Assembly: GCF_000283155.1 (NCBI RefSeq)
Contig: NW_004454156.1
Coordinates: forward strand, 33,418,604-33,482,603
Direction: 5' to 3'
DNA length: 64,000 nt
Source: Ceratotherium simum simum
Lineage: Eukaryota; Chordata; Mammalia; Perissodactyla; Rhinocerotidae
The notes under the pieces were generated by a model. The model saw only the letters and a program-made list of their open reading frames with translations, had not been told where the DNA came from and did no database searches. Positions within the stretch are counted from its first letter, which is position 1. The number at the start of each line of letters is the position of its first letter. Positions 1-11,024 of this stretch are shown piece by piece. Both the position numbers and the translations under genes were made by a program.

Positions 1-789
1 TCTTTTTTTAATCAAATGTAATGGACTCATTCGAATTCAAAATCTGAGCTAGGGCCCAGGTCAACATTCCACTCTTTATTTTATCCCAAGTTACTTTTCT
101 TCTGGATAAGGACCACGCCTGTCTTAGACTTCTCCCCTTCTTCTTCACATTCAGAATCAGTCACAGCTAAGTGGGTAGCGCCTGCATCTGCCATAAAGCC
201 CAGAATTCAGCAGCTGCCTCAGCAGAATGACCTGGTACAAGTGGCTGCGGGTCACGGACAATCAGGGCGCGTGTGAACACGGGGAACCGTCAGTGTTCAA
301 CCTATAGATGCCAAGGGGCCCGCAGGGGTTGCAAACTGGTGGTCTGCCAGCAGGAAACAGCCCAGAGATGGGTTTTATTTGGTCGGCACAGTATTTTAAA
401 ACTCGGAGCTTTCACATAAAACTCAAGATTTCTGCCTTAGAAATTGGATAAGCCTGCAACACTGGGCTCACATTTCCACGTGGTGACTGTTGGCTGAAGC
501 TGAGAAGCTGCCCCCTTAGGCTGTGCACCACAGACCCCACCACTCCCAATTATGCAGCACCCAGCTGCTTCACTCAAACATGAGCCCCCACCCTGTAGGC
601 ATTGAAGGTTGTGATCCCTGGTCCCCTCTCAGAAGACCCCCAGAGCCAAAGAAATCCTGGAAGCCATGGAGCTTTCTAGACTGTAACGTGTAGGTCCCTT
701 GGAAGGCCTCATTTTTATGCATTTGGGGGAGGTCCTAGATGGAGAAAAACCTTTTTGCTTATCTCCATCCTCTCTCCCCCTCATCCCAG
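1..789 (+). other. ISX: ISX intron, 3' part
   Basis: Non-coding sequence leading into the ISX homeodomain exon. It ends in a long pyrimidine tract and a CAG acceptor (AG at 788-789), a strong 3' splice site. Its 5' end and the preceding exon, which should encode homeodomain helices 1-2, lie outside the window. I see no further exon and no clear repeat in it. Confidence 0.8.
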
Positions 790-906
790 ATCTGGTTCCA
801 GAATCAGCGAGCCAAGTGGCGGAAGCAGGAGAAGATCAGCAGCCTTGCGGCTCCGCAGCAGCTGAATGAGGCCAACGTGGCTCCGGCCACAAATCTGGAT
901 GTGGCT
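790..906 (+). CDS. ISX: ISX penultimate coding exon (end of homeodomain)
   Basis: Encodes 39 residues beginning IWFQNQRAKWRKQEK, the recognition helix of a paired-like homeodomain with Gln at homeodomain position 50 and Asn at 51. ISX is a nuclear transcription factor of intestinal epithelium; from established knowledge it represses BCO1 and SCARB1 in a retinoid feedback loop. The exon starts right after a CAG acceptor and is followed at 907 by a GTGAGT donor. The intron position just before the WFQN motif is typical of paired-like homeobox genes. The linker after the helix (APQQL, then NLDVA) matches my memory of mammalian ISX. Reading past the donor gives a stop within a few codons, so splicing is required. 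The first two helices are left of the window, so this is a partial gene. The exact match of exon phase with the next exon makes me confident. Confidence 0.93.
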
Positions 907-1790
907 GTGAGTGGCTGAGGGAGCAAGGGGGAGCTGGGGGGAGCCATTGTCTGGAAATATCGCATCCAGGCCCAGATGTGAGGAAACACTTCTGGGGTTC
1001 TTACTGTAGTAAAACACGCAAGGGGAATTGTTTTAGAAAGAGCACGGGCAAGGATGCTCTGGAAGTCTGTAGGACCTGGGACGAGTCGCTACCTTTCTCT
1101 GTCCCCACATCCTCATCCACTGAGTGACAATCACAGTGTCTCTCCCTCCTCTGGGGACTGGCTTGTATTACTTGTGCAGAATTTCACAGTTCACAGAACA
1201 GGGTCACAGAGTAAAGGGCGGAGGTCCAGCACATCCACTCTGGAGTCAGACGGCCCAGGTTCGAACCCCAGCTCTGCACTTAGCAGCAGGGTGGCCTGGA
1301 AGAGTCACCGTGCCCCTCAGAGGACAGTAATAGTTTTGAGGAGGATGAAATGAGTGAGAGGTGAAGAAAGCTTGGCACCTTGGAAGTGCTCCCTAAGAAT
1401 TAGCTGTCCATTAGTCAACACATATTTGGAGTGTGTGCCGGATGCTAAACTCTGGGGAGAGAGCAGTACACGAAAGAGATAGTCCTATAGCTGGAGGTTG
1501 GTGCATACCCGCAGTGATGCTAGGAGGTAGGATTTGTTTATTTATCCTTATTTTTTGCTAATGCGGAAATTGGCCCTGGAGAAGCAAAGTGACTTTTCCA
1601 CATCAAACAATTGCTATAAATACAGGGATGAGGGCCAGGTTTTCTGGCCCCCAGGGCATGCACTCCTCCTCAAGTTGGTCCCCCTGCCCACCCTGAGCTG
1701 CCCAAGTCGGGGGAAAGGTTAGGAAGCTGCAGAACAGTGCCGGGTAAAGCTTAGGGCTCACTTCTCTCCCGTGACTTCTCCTCGTGCCAG
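907..1790 (+). other. ISX: ISX last intron
   Basis: An 884-bp GT-AG phase-0 intron. The donor is GTGAGT at 907-912. The acceptor is a pyrimidine-rich run ending GTGCCAG at 1790. It contains a MIR fragment near 1225-1400 and a short L2-like piece near 1405-1480. ORFs inside it (for example 1054-1353) show no conserved motif. Confidence 0.85.
1225..1400 (+). repeat. MIR SINE fragment
   Basis: Carries the tRNA-derived box-B-like core GGTTCGAACCC followed by the MIR central region (CTCTGCACTTAGCAG) and a degraded tail. It lies in the last ISX intron. Confidence 0.65.
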
Positions 1791-2030
1791 GGCCCCGTGC
1801 TGCCACCCCCTGCACTGCCCAGGCTGGCTCCTCCCACCACGTGTTATCCACCGGCTCAAGGTCAGCTGGCCCCTGCCTGGTTCCCTGCCCAGATCACCCT
1901 CCTCCCACACCACCCATGGGAAACACAGCCTCTCCGGGGCCCGCTCGTCCAGCAGACCTGCATCCCAGTGCTCCACTTCCTTCCACCTCCGCACCCAAAA
2001 TGGGGCGGCATCTGTGCCACTTCAACATAG
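1791..2030 (+). CDS. ISX: ISX terminal coding exon with stop codon
   Basis: Encodes the last 79 residues and a TAG stop (2028-2030). Joined to the previous exon in phase 0, the junction reads NLDVA-GP. The tail is rich in Pro, Leu and Trp: APP near the start, PAWFPAQITLLP-type and HPWETQP segments, then LPPPHPKWG and the terminus ICATST. These agree with my recollection of the end of human ISX, including the last five residues, so the stop looks genuine and not a truncation. No known domain is present; the tail is probably a disordered regulatory region. The early part of the tail (about ten residues after the junction) differs most from what I remember of the human protein. A GTG at 1797 could be mistaken for an independent start; the exon actually begins at the splice acceptor. 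A 199-codon frame overlapping it (1784-2383) is a composition effect. Confidence 0.93.
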   Translation, partial: GPVLPPPALPRLAPPTTCYPPAQGQLAPAWFPAQITLLPHHPWETQPLRGPLVQQTCIPVLHFLPPPHPKWGGICATST

Positions 2031-2940
2031 AGATCAGAGGGACATCCTCTCCCCCAATGGAGCCACTCTCCTCTCCAGGTGAAGGCACCCCAGGCCTCTG
2101 CGGGAATCAATCTCACCATCCAAAGATGGCCCACAGCCCAGGAGGCCGCTCTGAGCACGCCCCTTGGAAGGTGGCATCGGACTCAGCAGCAAGGTTACCA
2201 GCCAAGGGAGCTCTCATCCCTCCTCGCCAACGTTGCCCTCCTGGCTCAGGCGGCAGAGGCTGTGTGTGTGACATCTCAGAAGGAGCTCTGGAACAAGGAG
2301 GTCGTCCTCTTGCACCTTTGCTTCCTCTATCTTGCTGTGTGACCTCCAGCCTGTCACTTGCCCCCTCTGGACCTCACCCATAACATGAGGCAGCTGGACA
2401 AGGCCCTTCTGGCCCTTACTTTGGTGAGGTGAACCATGGTGAGAGCAGGGGCGTAGAGGGCACCAAGGAGGGTTGTTTGTTCGTTCATTCATGATGTGCT
2501 TATTGAGCACCTACTGAGTGCTCCGTAAATGGAACTGGATACAGAGATGAACAACTGGCTCAACAATGGAGCTCAGTCCAGGTCAGTCAAAGGGACAGTG
2601 CTGACCTTCCCCTGCAGACAGAACATTCCCCCAATGACGCTGCAACGGGCCCAAGTCTAACACATGCCGTATGACCTTGATGTGAGTGCTCTAAAGTGGG
2701 AGAGGAATAGAGGACAAAATTTGTTTTAATCTAAACAGAATTTTGTGTCTTTGGTTATTCTGCTGGATTGGGGAGGGATATTGTCATTTCTGAGCTGAAT
2801 GAAGAGTGAGACAGTAAGCTCTTTTCAGAGTTTATCTTCCTAGGACTTCTCAGTGTCTCTGAGACCCTCAAGCTAAAGCATCAAGTTATCTAGAAAGCAT
2901 TTAGAAATACAGTAACATTTCTTTAATATCCATTGACCTT
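2031..2940 (+). other. ISX: ISX 3' UTR and downstream flank, end not defined
   Basis: Sequence after the ISX stop. I found no AATAAA or ATTAAA in it, only a weak variant (AATACA near 2906), so the polyadenylation site cannot be placed. A small reverse L2 3'-end piece lies near 2475-2560. No second gene is visible. Confidence 0.5.
2475..2560 (-). repeat. L2 3'-end fragment, reverse
   Basis: Reads TTCATTCATGATGTGCTTATTGAGCACC-like sequence in pieces: the reverse complement of the L2 3' end, with the 'attgagcacctactgagtgc' type motif and then 'gagatgaac'. Confidence 0.55.
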
Positions 2941-3560
2941 TAATAGTTCAATTTTTTAAAAAGCTAAACAAGCCATAGAAAATGGGCAAAGCGCAGAAAA
3001 AAGATTCACAGGAAAATATACAGATAGATACTAAACATATGAAAATATTCTTGACCTCATCCACAATTTAAAAATGTAAATAAAACAGTAATGAAATACT
3101 TTTTTTACCTTTCAGATTGGCAAATATTTCAAAATGTTGGTGAGGTGTTGATGAAATAGTCACTCTCATATATAAGGAAAGATGCATTAGTAAATCATTT
3201 TGGAAGATAATTTGACAATTATTTACTATTCTAAATGCAAATCTGTATGACTCAGTAATTGTATTTGCAAGAATTTATTTGATGGATACCCAAGTATGTA
3301 AATACTGTTTATAAGAATGTTCATCGAGGCTTTGTGACAGCAAAAACTGGAAACCACCTAACTAAGACACTGGTTGAGCCAATTATAGTATATTCACCCA
3401 TCTGTAGAAATAATGAGAGAGATTGAAATGCATCTCGTGGGAAATTGTCATTGGACACGTCATTAAACGGTAAAAGCAAGTTACAGAACAGTATTGTGAT
3501 CTCATTTGAGTAAGAAAGGGGTAAGATATCTTTATATACAAAAACATCATCTCTATGCTG
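2941..3560 (+). mobile_element. Ancient L1/HAL1-type LINE fragment
   Basis: AT-rich and similar to the end of L1 ORF2 and the following region: 'aaaatgggcaaag', 'ttcacaggaaa', then 'ttttacctttcagattggcaaa' in two halves, 'gttggtgaggtgttgatg', and the later 'ggaagataatttgacaat'. Many stops interrupt it. It is a decayed, 5'-truncated copy with no coding potential. Confidence 0.6.
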
Positions 3561-3564
3561 ATGG

Positions 3565-4065
3565 TTTCCACATAAGTTAGCTTTTGCTCCATAACAAATC
3601 ACTCCAAAACTTTGTGGCTTAAAGCAATGATTTCTTTGGCTCACGACTCTGGCTTACCTGGGTCCTTCATCTGGTCTGGGCTAAGCTGGTTGATCCTAGC
3701 TGGGCTTGCACGTGTGTCTGTGGTCAGTTGTTCAGTCGATGGCCACTGGGTGATCTAGGGTGGCCTCACTCCCAGGTCTGGGTTTGGCAGGCTGTTAGCT
3801 GGGCGACAGGGTGGCTGGGCCGCATGTCTCTCCCTCCACTTCCTCATATTATCACAGGCCCTTCAAGAGCACAAAAGCAGAAGGTACAAGTGCTCTTCGG
3901 GCTTCGGCGCAGAATTCACTCATCACTTCCGCTGCATTCTATTGGTCAAAGCAAGACGTGACTGTCGATCAAGCCCAGCCCAGATTCAAGAGGTGGGAAA
4001 ATAGACTCCTCTTGACGGGAAGAGCTGCACAGTGTGCGGCCGTGTGTACAACCTGCCATAACTCC
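3565..4065 (-). mobile_element. Probable MaLR/MLT1-class LTR, reverse
   Basis: Begins 'gctccataacaaatcactcc', with 'actttgtggcttaaagcaa' and 'ttggctcacgactctgg', which in reverse resembles the 3' part of MLT-type LTRs. It runs on through 'ctgcattctattggtcaaagcaag' and 'gggaaaatagactcc'. The exact family is not assigned. No internal retroviral genes are present. Confidence 0.4.
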
Positions 4066-4084
4066 TGAATGCGTGCCTCATCCA

Positions 4085-4985
4085 GCCCTCATCCTTGAAT
4101 TCTCCCGACACCTGCACATGAGTGTCCAATAGGCATCTCATGCTCAACACATCTAAAACCAACTCTATCTGCTACCCACCACAGCTGCTGCTCCCTGACT
4201 CCACCTTCCTCCTCTCAGCAGATGGCAACTCCTTTCTTCTAGTGGCTCAGGCCGACATCCTCAGAGCGTTCTTGAGGACTATCTTTTCTAACGGAGCAGC
4301 AAATCCAGCGTTTAATTCCACGTCCTTGATGCCAGCCGCAGTCATCTCCCCTCCGTCTCCCTGGGTCCACCTCGCCCCACCTGGACTCTATTCTTCACCC
4401 AGCAGCTGGAGAGATCCTGGGTGAACGTGAGTCAGAGCATGACTCTCAAAACCTCAAGTTCTTTGCTGTCTCAGTTGGAATAAAGTCAAAGTCCTTCCCA
4501 TGGCCAACACGAAAGCTCCTGGGCTCCTGCCACTTTCCCCACGGCTCCCTGCTCCAGCCACGCTGGCCTCACCAGGCGCTCCTCCAAGGTGCGAAGCACA
4601 ACCCTGCCCCAGGGCTTTTGCACTTGCTGTCACTCTGCCTGAAACATCCTCTAGCTATTCGCCTGGCTCACTCCCTCACTTCCTCCCAGTCTCCACTCAA
4701 ATGGTACCCATGGAGCCCTCCCCCACCCAGAGCATCCTATCTAAGACAGCACGCACATCCGCATCCTGTCACTCTCCAGCCACATACTCTATTTGATTCT
4801 TTTTATAGCACATATCAACACCTGACATATTGTACATTTATTTATTTCTTGTCTATCTCCCAGCACTGGAATGAAAGCTCCATGAGACCAGAGATCTTAT
4901 CTGATGCATACAGCGCTATATTCCCAGTAACCAAAACAGGGCCTGAACATAGTAGGCACTCAATATTTGTTATACGTGCACACGC
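4085..4985 (+). mobile_element. L2 LINE 3' portion
   Basis: Contains the hallmark order of an L2 3' end: a C/T-rich coding remnant ('ccagggcttttgcacttgctg', 'cctgaaacatcc'), then 'gaatgaaagctccatgag', 'tatattcccagtaacc', and the terminal 'catagtaggcactcaatatttgtt'. ORFs of 98-173 codons here are decayed LINE sequence. The 5' part (before about 4430) is less certain. Confidence 0.65.
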
Positions 4986-4989
4986 AAAC

Positions 4990-6335
4990 ACAGACACACA
5001 CACACATCTGTATATGCCCAGAAAGTTCTTAGACAGATACACGAAAAACCTGATAGCAATTCCTTCCAGAAAGTGGGCTGGTGGTATGGAGATGAATGGA
5101 GAGCAATGTTTGTTTTCTTTGCTTCCCTGCAGTGTTTGAATTTGCTGCCGTAAGTATATAATTTTATAAATTAAAATGTTAATAAATAACAATGAATGTA
5201 TTTTCTCGCTTCTCTTGTGTTTTGCCATTTTGCTATCAAAGAAAATGTTTTCCTGCCTCTTCTGATGCTGGAGGGGTCCCCTGGGGGTCATCTAATGAGC
5301 CACCGCTGAAAATGACAGGAGGGAGAAGGGAGGGATGGAAAGAGTTCTCCATGGGCAGGGAGGGCAGACGCAGGGGACAACGAGAAGGGGACAGAGAGCT
5401 CTAGGATTAAAAGCAAAGGAGATCAAGTCGATTCACAGGGAAAAACAATACGCAGAGCAGGCGGGTCCAGAATCACAGAAGAGAAGCTGCCTGGGCAAAG
5501 GCTCTTAGAGGTAGGATGGATTTTTAAAGTAACCTCAGGGGAATAAATGCAGAAGACAGTCAGGTGGAAAACACCCCTTAAGGCAGTTAGGACAAGAAAA
5601 TGCATTGCTGCCTCGAAGTCTAGCAAGAGGGCAGATCCACATCTAAGCAATGGCAGCGCCTTGAGCGAAATCCTCTAACACAGGTCTGAACAAGGTGTTA
5701 CGGGAGATCCAAGGACGAAGAGCCTGAGGACTGGGTCCTCGTGTCCTGCTCATAAGCGAACCCTCTGCAGGATCCGGCGAAATCCAGGATTCACTTTGAC
5801 GAGGTTTTGAGCCCCTGCCCTGTGCTCAGAGATTTTATTTAGGGCTCTCTGGCCCCACCTGATCACCAAGTCTGGGCTCCTGCGATGGGAGAGTCAGCTC
5901 AGGTAACTGAAAAGTCCCGGAAGGCCAGGATGTAAAGCTCAGTTACGTCCCCAGGCCACGTCCCCATCTCTCCACCCTGCCTTCCTCTGTGTCAGCCAGA
6001 CGCTCAGGTTCCCATCTTCCCAACTTCACGCCGAGGGAAAGAGATTCTCTCTTTCCAAGGGTTATCACAAAGTGCTGGGACTGAGTGCCATCGGCCGTGT
6101 CTGAGGCACATGCCAGCCCTCAATCTATCTTTCCCTGAGGCTGGGATGGGGGTGCAATGTTCTGACTAAGACTGGGTTATAGACCACCCTAGGGTGCAGC
6201 CAGAGGTAAGGTCAGCTCCACCAAAACCATTGAGGGATCCCCGGAAAATGGGGATGTTGGTACCAGAAGAAAGGGAAATGGATTCTGGGTTGACAAACAA
6301 CAGGTATTCAGTACTGAACCCAAAATGTTACCTAT
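4990..6335. other. Intergenic, no gene seen
   Basis: A short CA tract near 4992-5005, then mixed single-copy or unrecognised old repeat sequence. The purine-rich run at 5310-5400 causes an open frame without features. Part of 5420-5700 vaguely resembles old L2-class sequence. Nothing else can be supported. Confidence 0.5.
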
Positions 6336-6339
6336 TTAT

Positions 6340-6560
6340 ACCACACAGGAATGCTTTCAGCTGCAAGAAATAAAAGACCAAACCAACAGCGGCTTACACA
6401 AATATGGATTTAAATTTCTCATATAGTAAGAAACCTGGAGGCAGGGCCAGCATGTCTATGATTCTCTTGATCTTCCCCCCATGGCCACATAGTGGCTGCT
6501 TCAGCCCCTGCTATCATACCTGCATTCAACTTAGGAAGAAACGAAGGAAGCAACATCAGT
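6340..6560 (+). repeat. Unassigned interspersed repeat
   Basis: Resembles a common mammalian dispersed repeat: 'gctgcaagaaataaaag', 'cagcggcttacacaaa', then 'aaacctggaggcagggcc'. A related piece may be present at 50140-50350. I recognise the pattern but not the family name. Confidence 0.4.
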
Positions 6561-7690
6561 GACATCTGTCTTTACTATCAGTAAAAAACAAAGCTCTCCC
6601 AGAAACTCCCCAGCAGACGTCCATTTAAGACTCTTTATCCAAGACTTGTCACAAAGCCACACCTAGATATAAGGGAAGCCAAGAATGCAAGTATTTAGAT
6701 TTTACAAGCATCTTTAGCAGAGGCTGGCAATGGAGGAGGAGGTGGGAACGCGTGTCTGGCAATCCAAACAACTGTGCCTGCCATACAGGCAGCGTGGCAG
6801 TGACTTGCTGGGGTGACAGGTCAGAAGGCACAGAGCTGGGTCTTGACCTCAGGCCTTTTGAATCCGGAGCCACAGCCCTCGATCCTTTGCCATGCTTTCT
6901 CTAAAACCCAGGCTGGGAGCCAAGAGCAACCAAATAAACAAATTCTTTTTCTTTTACACAAAGGAAGAGAATCACTAATTAAAAGATAACGAATCCCAAG
7001 AAGAAGGAGACGATGAGTGGCAGGTCATCAGCTCCTCCCTCCTTGTCCCCTCCCGGGGCCCTGGTCAGACCTCACCTCTTCCACGATGGTTCCCCAGGCG
7101 CTTTTGTTCAGGCTTTCATGGTACAAAATAAACTTCTGATTGGGGATTCTGGAAGCCGAACCTGGTCCCATCCCCATCGTGCGTGGCAGTGACCAATTTG
7201 CTCTCCTCTGAAACTCAGTGTCCTCATCTACAAAATAACACTGGTCAGGATGACCCTGAGGTCTCTTCCTGTTCTGGTATTCTTCGTTCCTCAGGAAACG
7301 AGGGTCTGAGCCTGGAGCCATTGCCTGAGTGCCCAGGAGACCTTGACTCACTTCCTGTCTGTCCCCAGGGTCCTGGTCAGAAACCAGCCCCAGTGAGCAC
7401 TGACCCCTTCCTGCCAGAAAGGTGGAGATCAGGATTAATGAGTGCGGTTTGCCTGAGCCTCAGGCTCTGCAAAGAAAGGTTCCAAATGGCAGCTATTACT
7501 CATCTTTCTCTGGGGTCACAGCTAAAAGAATGGTCCCCCTGGGGCTGAGTCACTCCAGCTGATTGTTCGCTTCCTTGATCTGGAGTTAAATGCAGTGCAA
7601 GAGCAGAAGGAACAGGCTCCATCACGCAATCGGGTTTCTCCACTTCTTACAACAGAGCCCTACCCACTGGTATCATCTTGGGCAGCTGTG
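6561..7690. other. Intergenic, no gene seen
   Basis: Single-copy-looking sequence. A MIR-like phrase sits near 7200-7260 (reverse 'ctcatctacaaaataaca'). ORFs up to 121 codons carry no motif. Confidence 0.5.
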
Positions 7691-7694
7691 AGTC

Positions 7695-7801
7695 TGTGCG
7701 TGTGTGTGTGTGTGTGTCATAGTGTGTGTGTGTGTGTCATAGTGTGTGTGCGTGTGTCATTGTGTGTGTGTGTGTCATTGTGTGTGTGTGTGTGTGTGTG
7801 G
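7695..7801. repeat. Compound (TG)n microsatellite with TCATAG/TCATTG spacers
   Basis: Five TG tracts of 6-12 repeats are separated by four regularly spaced TCATAG or TCATTG hexamers, giving a higher-order period of roughly 20-22 bp. Translations of cysteine-valine repeats here are artefacts. Confidence 0.95.
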
Positions 7802-7914
7802 TAGAGAAAGGTTCCAATCACAATTTATCTTCACTGTTTCTCCTCCGTGCCAGGCATTTTCAGCTTTAAAGGAGCCACTAACTGACCTTGAGTCTGACAA
7901 TGGTATGGGTAAGC

Positions 7915-8215
7915 TCCAGGATCCAACAAGGATTCATCCATCCCAGAGACACTTACAGAGTCCTCTTCTGGGTGCCAGAGAAACAAAGACAACAAGACAC
8001 AGTTCCTGGCCTCAAGAGCGGACAGTCTAGCAAGAGGGGACAGACGCTTAAGCAGAGCATTAGGACCTGGGGGAATATGAGTGATGTGGAGCCATGTGGG
8101 AGCATTACACAGAGGTGACTCAGTCTGCCCTAGAAAGCCAGAGAAGACTTCCTAGAGGAGGGAGCATTTGACTTGGGCCTTGAAGGATGAGTAGGTGTTT
8201 AAGAGGTAAAGAAGT
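7915..8215 (-). repeat. L2-class LINE fragment, reverse
   Basis: In reverse order it shows an L2-like series: 'gggtgccagagaaacaaag', 'cctggcctcaagagc', 'agtctagcaagaggggaca', then 'gaagacttcctagaggagg' and 'tgggccttgaaggatgag'. It is diverged and non-coding. Confidence 0.5.
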
Positions 8216-8261
8216 AGGAGAAAGAACACTCTGGATGAAGGAATCGTTGTATAAATGGAGG

Positions 8262-8420
8262 CAGAGATGGATTTGCTGAAATCTTATGAAGCTTAAGCTT
8301 CAGGGCCCCTTCCAAGATCTTGGACTGAATTTGATATTTGTAATTTTCCATTTTCTTGCTTTTAAAAGGTCCCCCAAATCGCATAAAGTTTAGGCTCCAC
8401 AAAACCTGAATCTGCCCCTG
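8262..8420 (-). mobile_element. Short non-autonomous DNA transposon (hAT-like)
   Basis: A 159-bp unit with related inverted ends. The left end begins CAGAGATGGATTT. The right end, read in reverse, begins CAGGGGCAGATTCAGG. Flanking octamers aatggagg and aatctaag agree at 5 of 8 positions, compatible with an old 8-bp target duplication. There is no coding capacity. The family is not assigned. Confidence 0.55.
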
Positions 8421-9489
8421 AATCTAAGGAATGGCACACGAAAACAGGAATAAGGATGCCCGGGGCTGCATTTTTCTTCTATGCCAAACTAGATCCCCAA
8501 ATCTTCTTTAGGATAATCAGATAGGGGCCACCTACCCAATCCAGATACCTATTCAGACAACGCCTGACCGGATTCTGTAATCCCAGACAACAAAAGGATG
8601 GGCTGCAGATGGCAGAACCCACAAGCAACCTGGAAGGAGAACTCAACAGAGCTTTCTCTGTAGACGTGGTCTCAGCAAACTGTCAAGGACCCACTGAGTT
8701 TCCTAATTGCAATGTCACTGTATTTGTACTAAAGCCCTGATGAGGATTCTCAAAGCAATGCGACCAAGGGACGGGTCTGGTCCAGTTTTGCATGCCCTGT
8801 CCCATGCCATGCCCAAACCATGCTATTGCGTCTGGGGTCTCCATCTGCTGCTTCCAGACCCTCCAGAGCACATCTGGATCTCCGTTGGTTCATTTGCTTG
8901 AAGTCGAGGTTGAGGCCTTGAGCCTATATCTATGGATTTCACCATAAGACTTTGCTTGGAGATGCTCCCCAAAGAAGGTCGGCCCTCTGCTGTTCTGTTC
9001 ACGGAGCAGCGGATGCGGACAGTTGTCTGGGTGTCTTCCTCTAACCACAGCACTCTGTGCCCACGTCTGTGCTCTCAGCCACTCGGGTCCCTCCCCATCC
9101 GCATTCCCAGAGCCAGCTTTCCCAGAAGACCAGCACCAACATCTAAGCGCTGACGGAGCCTCGGAGCCTCGGCTAACATCATTTGCTAATGTCTCATTGG
9201 CCAAAGTAAGTCATGTGGCCTCGCCCAGGGTCCATGTGGGCGAGGACTACATAATGAGTGAAGACCGGAAGTGTGTTCACCAGGTCACCAGTGTAACAGT
9301 CTGCCCCGTGGTACATGACCCTGAGCAACTTAATTCAAAAGACGAAATTTCTCTGTACTTCATGTTCTTCATCCACAAAGTGACGGCGCTAAGATCAACG
9401 ATCTCAGCGGTGCCTTCTCCTATCAGTCTTTCTATAATGACAAAATCACGGTGGAAAAGAACCTCTAAGAGTTGGCTGAAACAACATGA
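8421..9489. other. Intergenic, no gene seen
   Basis: No clear repeat core or exon. Open frames on both strands (up to 159 codons at 9023-9502) overlap each other and lack motifs. The stretch 9130-9260 has a short GGAGCCTC duplication and several CpG but is not a CpG island. Confidence 0.5.
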
Positions 9490-9590
9490 AACTGCACTTT
9501 GAATAATATAATATATATAAATATTACACATGTATAATATACATAAGGTTTATATGTATAAATATAATATAAATATAAGGTTCACTTGGG
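9490..9590. repeat. AT-rich low-complexity tract
   Basis: Irregular TATAA/ATATA repeats, including 'ataatatataaa' and 'aatataatataaatataa'. Confidence 0.85.
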
Positions 9591-10119
9591 ACCAGAAAAC
9601 CAACCAGGAAAGTTCATGAAGAGAGAGAGGTGGTTTAGCAATCACTCATGAGAAAAAGGCATAGGTGATTTATTCAAAGGTGAACTCAGTGGGAGTTAGC
9701 AGTGTGCTGCAGCCCCTGAGGAGTTAACGGGACCTTCAGCTGCATGAATAGAAGCATTAGGTATAGATTGAAGGACATGATACTCCTCCTCTATAATCCA
9801 ACCAGAGCTGGAGGGATGTATTCCCTTCTTGGTGCTTCCTCTTAGGAGAGCAGTGTAGACCAACTGGACTCTGTCCAGAAGAAATGACCTGTGGAGAGAT
9901 CAGGCTGACACCATCTGAACTCCTACTGGCCTTCATCTCACTAAGACTGGAACAATCCGCCATTGTTTGAATTCTGACATAAGGCAGTAGGGAGCATGCG
10001 GTATTATCTGTGAATTGTTCTTGCCTAAAGCACTGAACTTGACTCCAATCATGCTGTAGACTTAACTACCCATTTACAGAATGTATAGAGGATAGAAGAA
10101 CAAAATTAAATACACAAAG
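9591..10119. other. Intergenic, no gene seen
   Basis: Sequence between the AT tract and an L1 tail. It may be part of the same old LINE or its flank. No exon. Confidence 0.4.
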
Positions 10120-10665
10120 AAGCAATCAGCCATATTCAGAATATGGGACAGTCAACAGGACAAATGATTCTGTTTCTCCAACAAATCAGTGACATGGAAA
10201 TAAATGGGAGAGGAACTATTACAGAATAAAAGAAACTTAGGAGCTATAACAAGCAAACGCAATATAAGAATCTTTTTTGGATCCTAATTTTTAAAAAATA
10301 ACCATAAAAAAATTCTTAGATACAATCAAGGAACTCTGAATATGGACCCAGTAATAGAGGATATTGAAATTTTCTGTTAATTGTATTGTCAAAATAGCAT
10401 GGCCCGGTTTTTTAATGTCCCTTTTTGTAAGAGATGCATACTAAAATCTTACGGATGAAAGGACGTAACATTTGGGATTTGCTTTAAAATACTCTAGCAA
10501 ACACACCCACAAAAGAGAGGAGGAGGGAATAAAGAAAATCTGAGAGGAAAAATGTTAATAGTTGTTGAGACTTGTTGATGGGCATGTGGGAGTTCATTAA
10601 GCTATCCTCTCTACTTTTGTATACGCTAGGAAATTTCCATAATAAAGAAATCTTAATCTAGAAGT
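10120..10665 (+). mobile_element. L1M 3' untranslated region
   Basis: Matches the older mammalian L1 3' UTR order: 'tttttggatcctaattttt', 'gatattgaaattttctgttaat', 'agagatgcatactaaaatc', 'cttacggatgaaaggacg', 'gggatttgctttaaaatac', 'catgtgggagttcattaa', and the terminal 'tttccataataaagaaat' followed by an A-rich tail. The AATAAA at about 10640 is the L1 polyadenylation signal. Confidence 0.75.
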
Positions 10666-11024
10666 CATTCATTTTTTAAAAAAGAAGAAAAAAAAAGGAG
10701 GGATAGAACAGAAAAAATGACCTAGAAGGTGCAGGTTCTCAAAACCAGGTCTCCTGAGGGTCGCTTGAAAGAACCAGGGATGTTTAGGATGCAGATGAGG
10801 GATTCCGGGAGCTCTAACCCTGTGTTCAGATGTCTGAAGGGCTTATCTGGCATAAGAGGGAAGACTTGCTCGGTGCAGCCCCAGAGGGCAACACTGGGAC
10901 CAACACGGAAATTACAGGAAAACAAGTTAAAGGTCAGACAAGGAAAGAACAGGCAAGGTTTTCCAAAGGTCCTGTCTCCCCCCACCTCTCCAACCTCCTC
11001 TTCTTCCACAGCCCTCCATGAGCC

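Noticed and set aside
1784..2383. 199-codon open frame overlapping the ISX terminal exon in another frame
   Set aside because: It starts 5' of the splice acceptor and has no homology; the ISX frame explains the exon. GC-rich composition keeps the second frame open.
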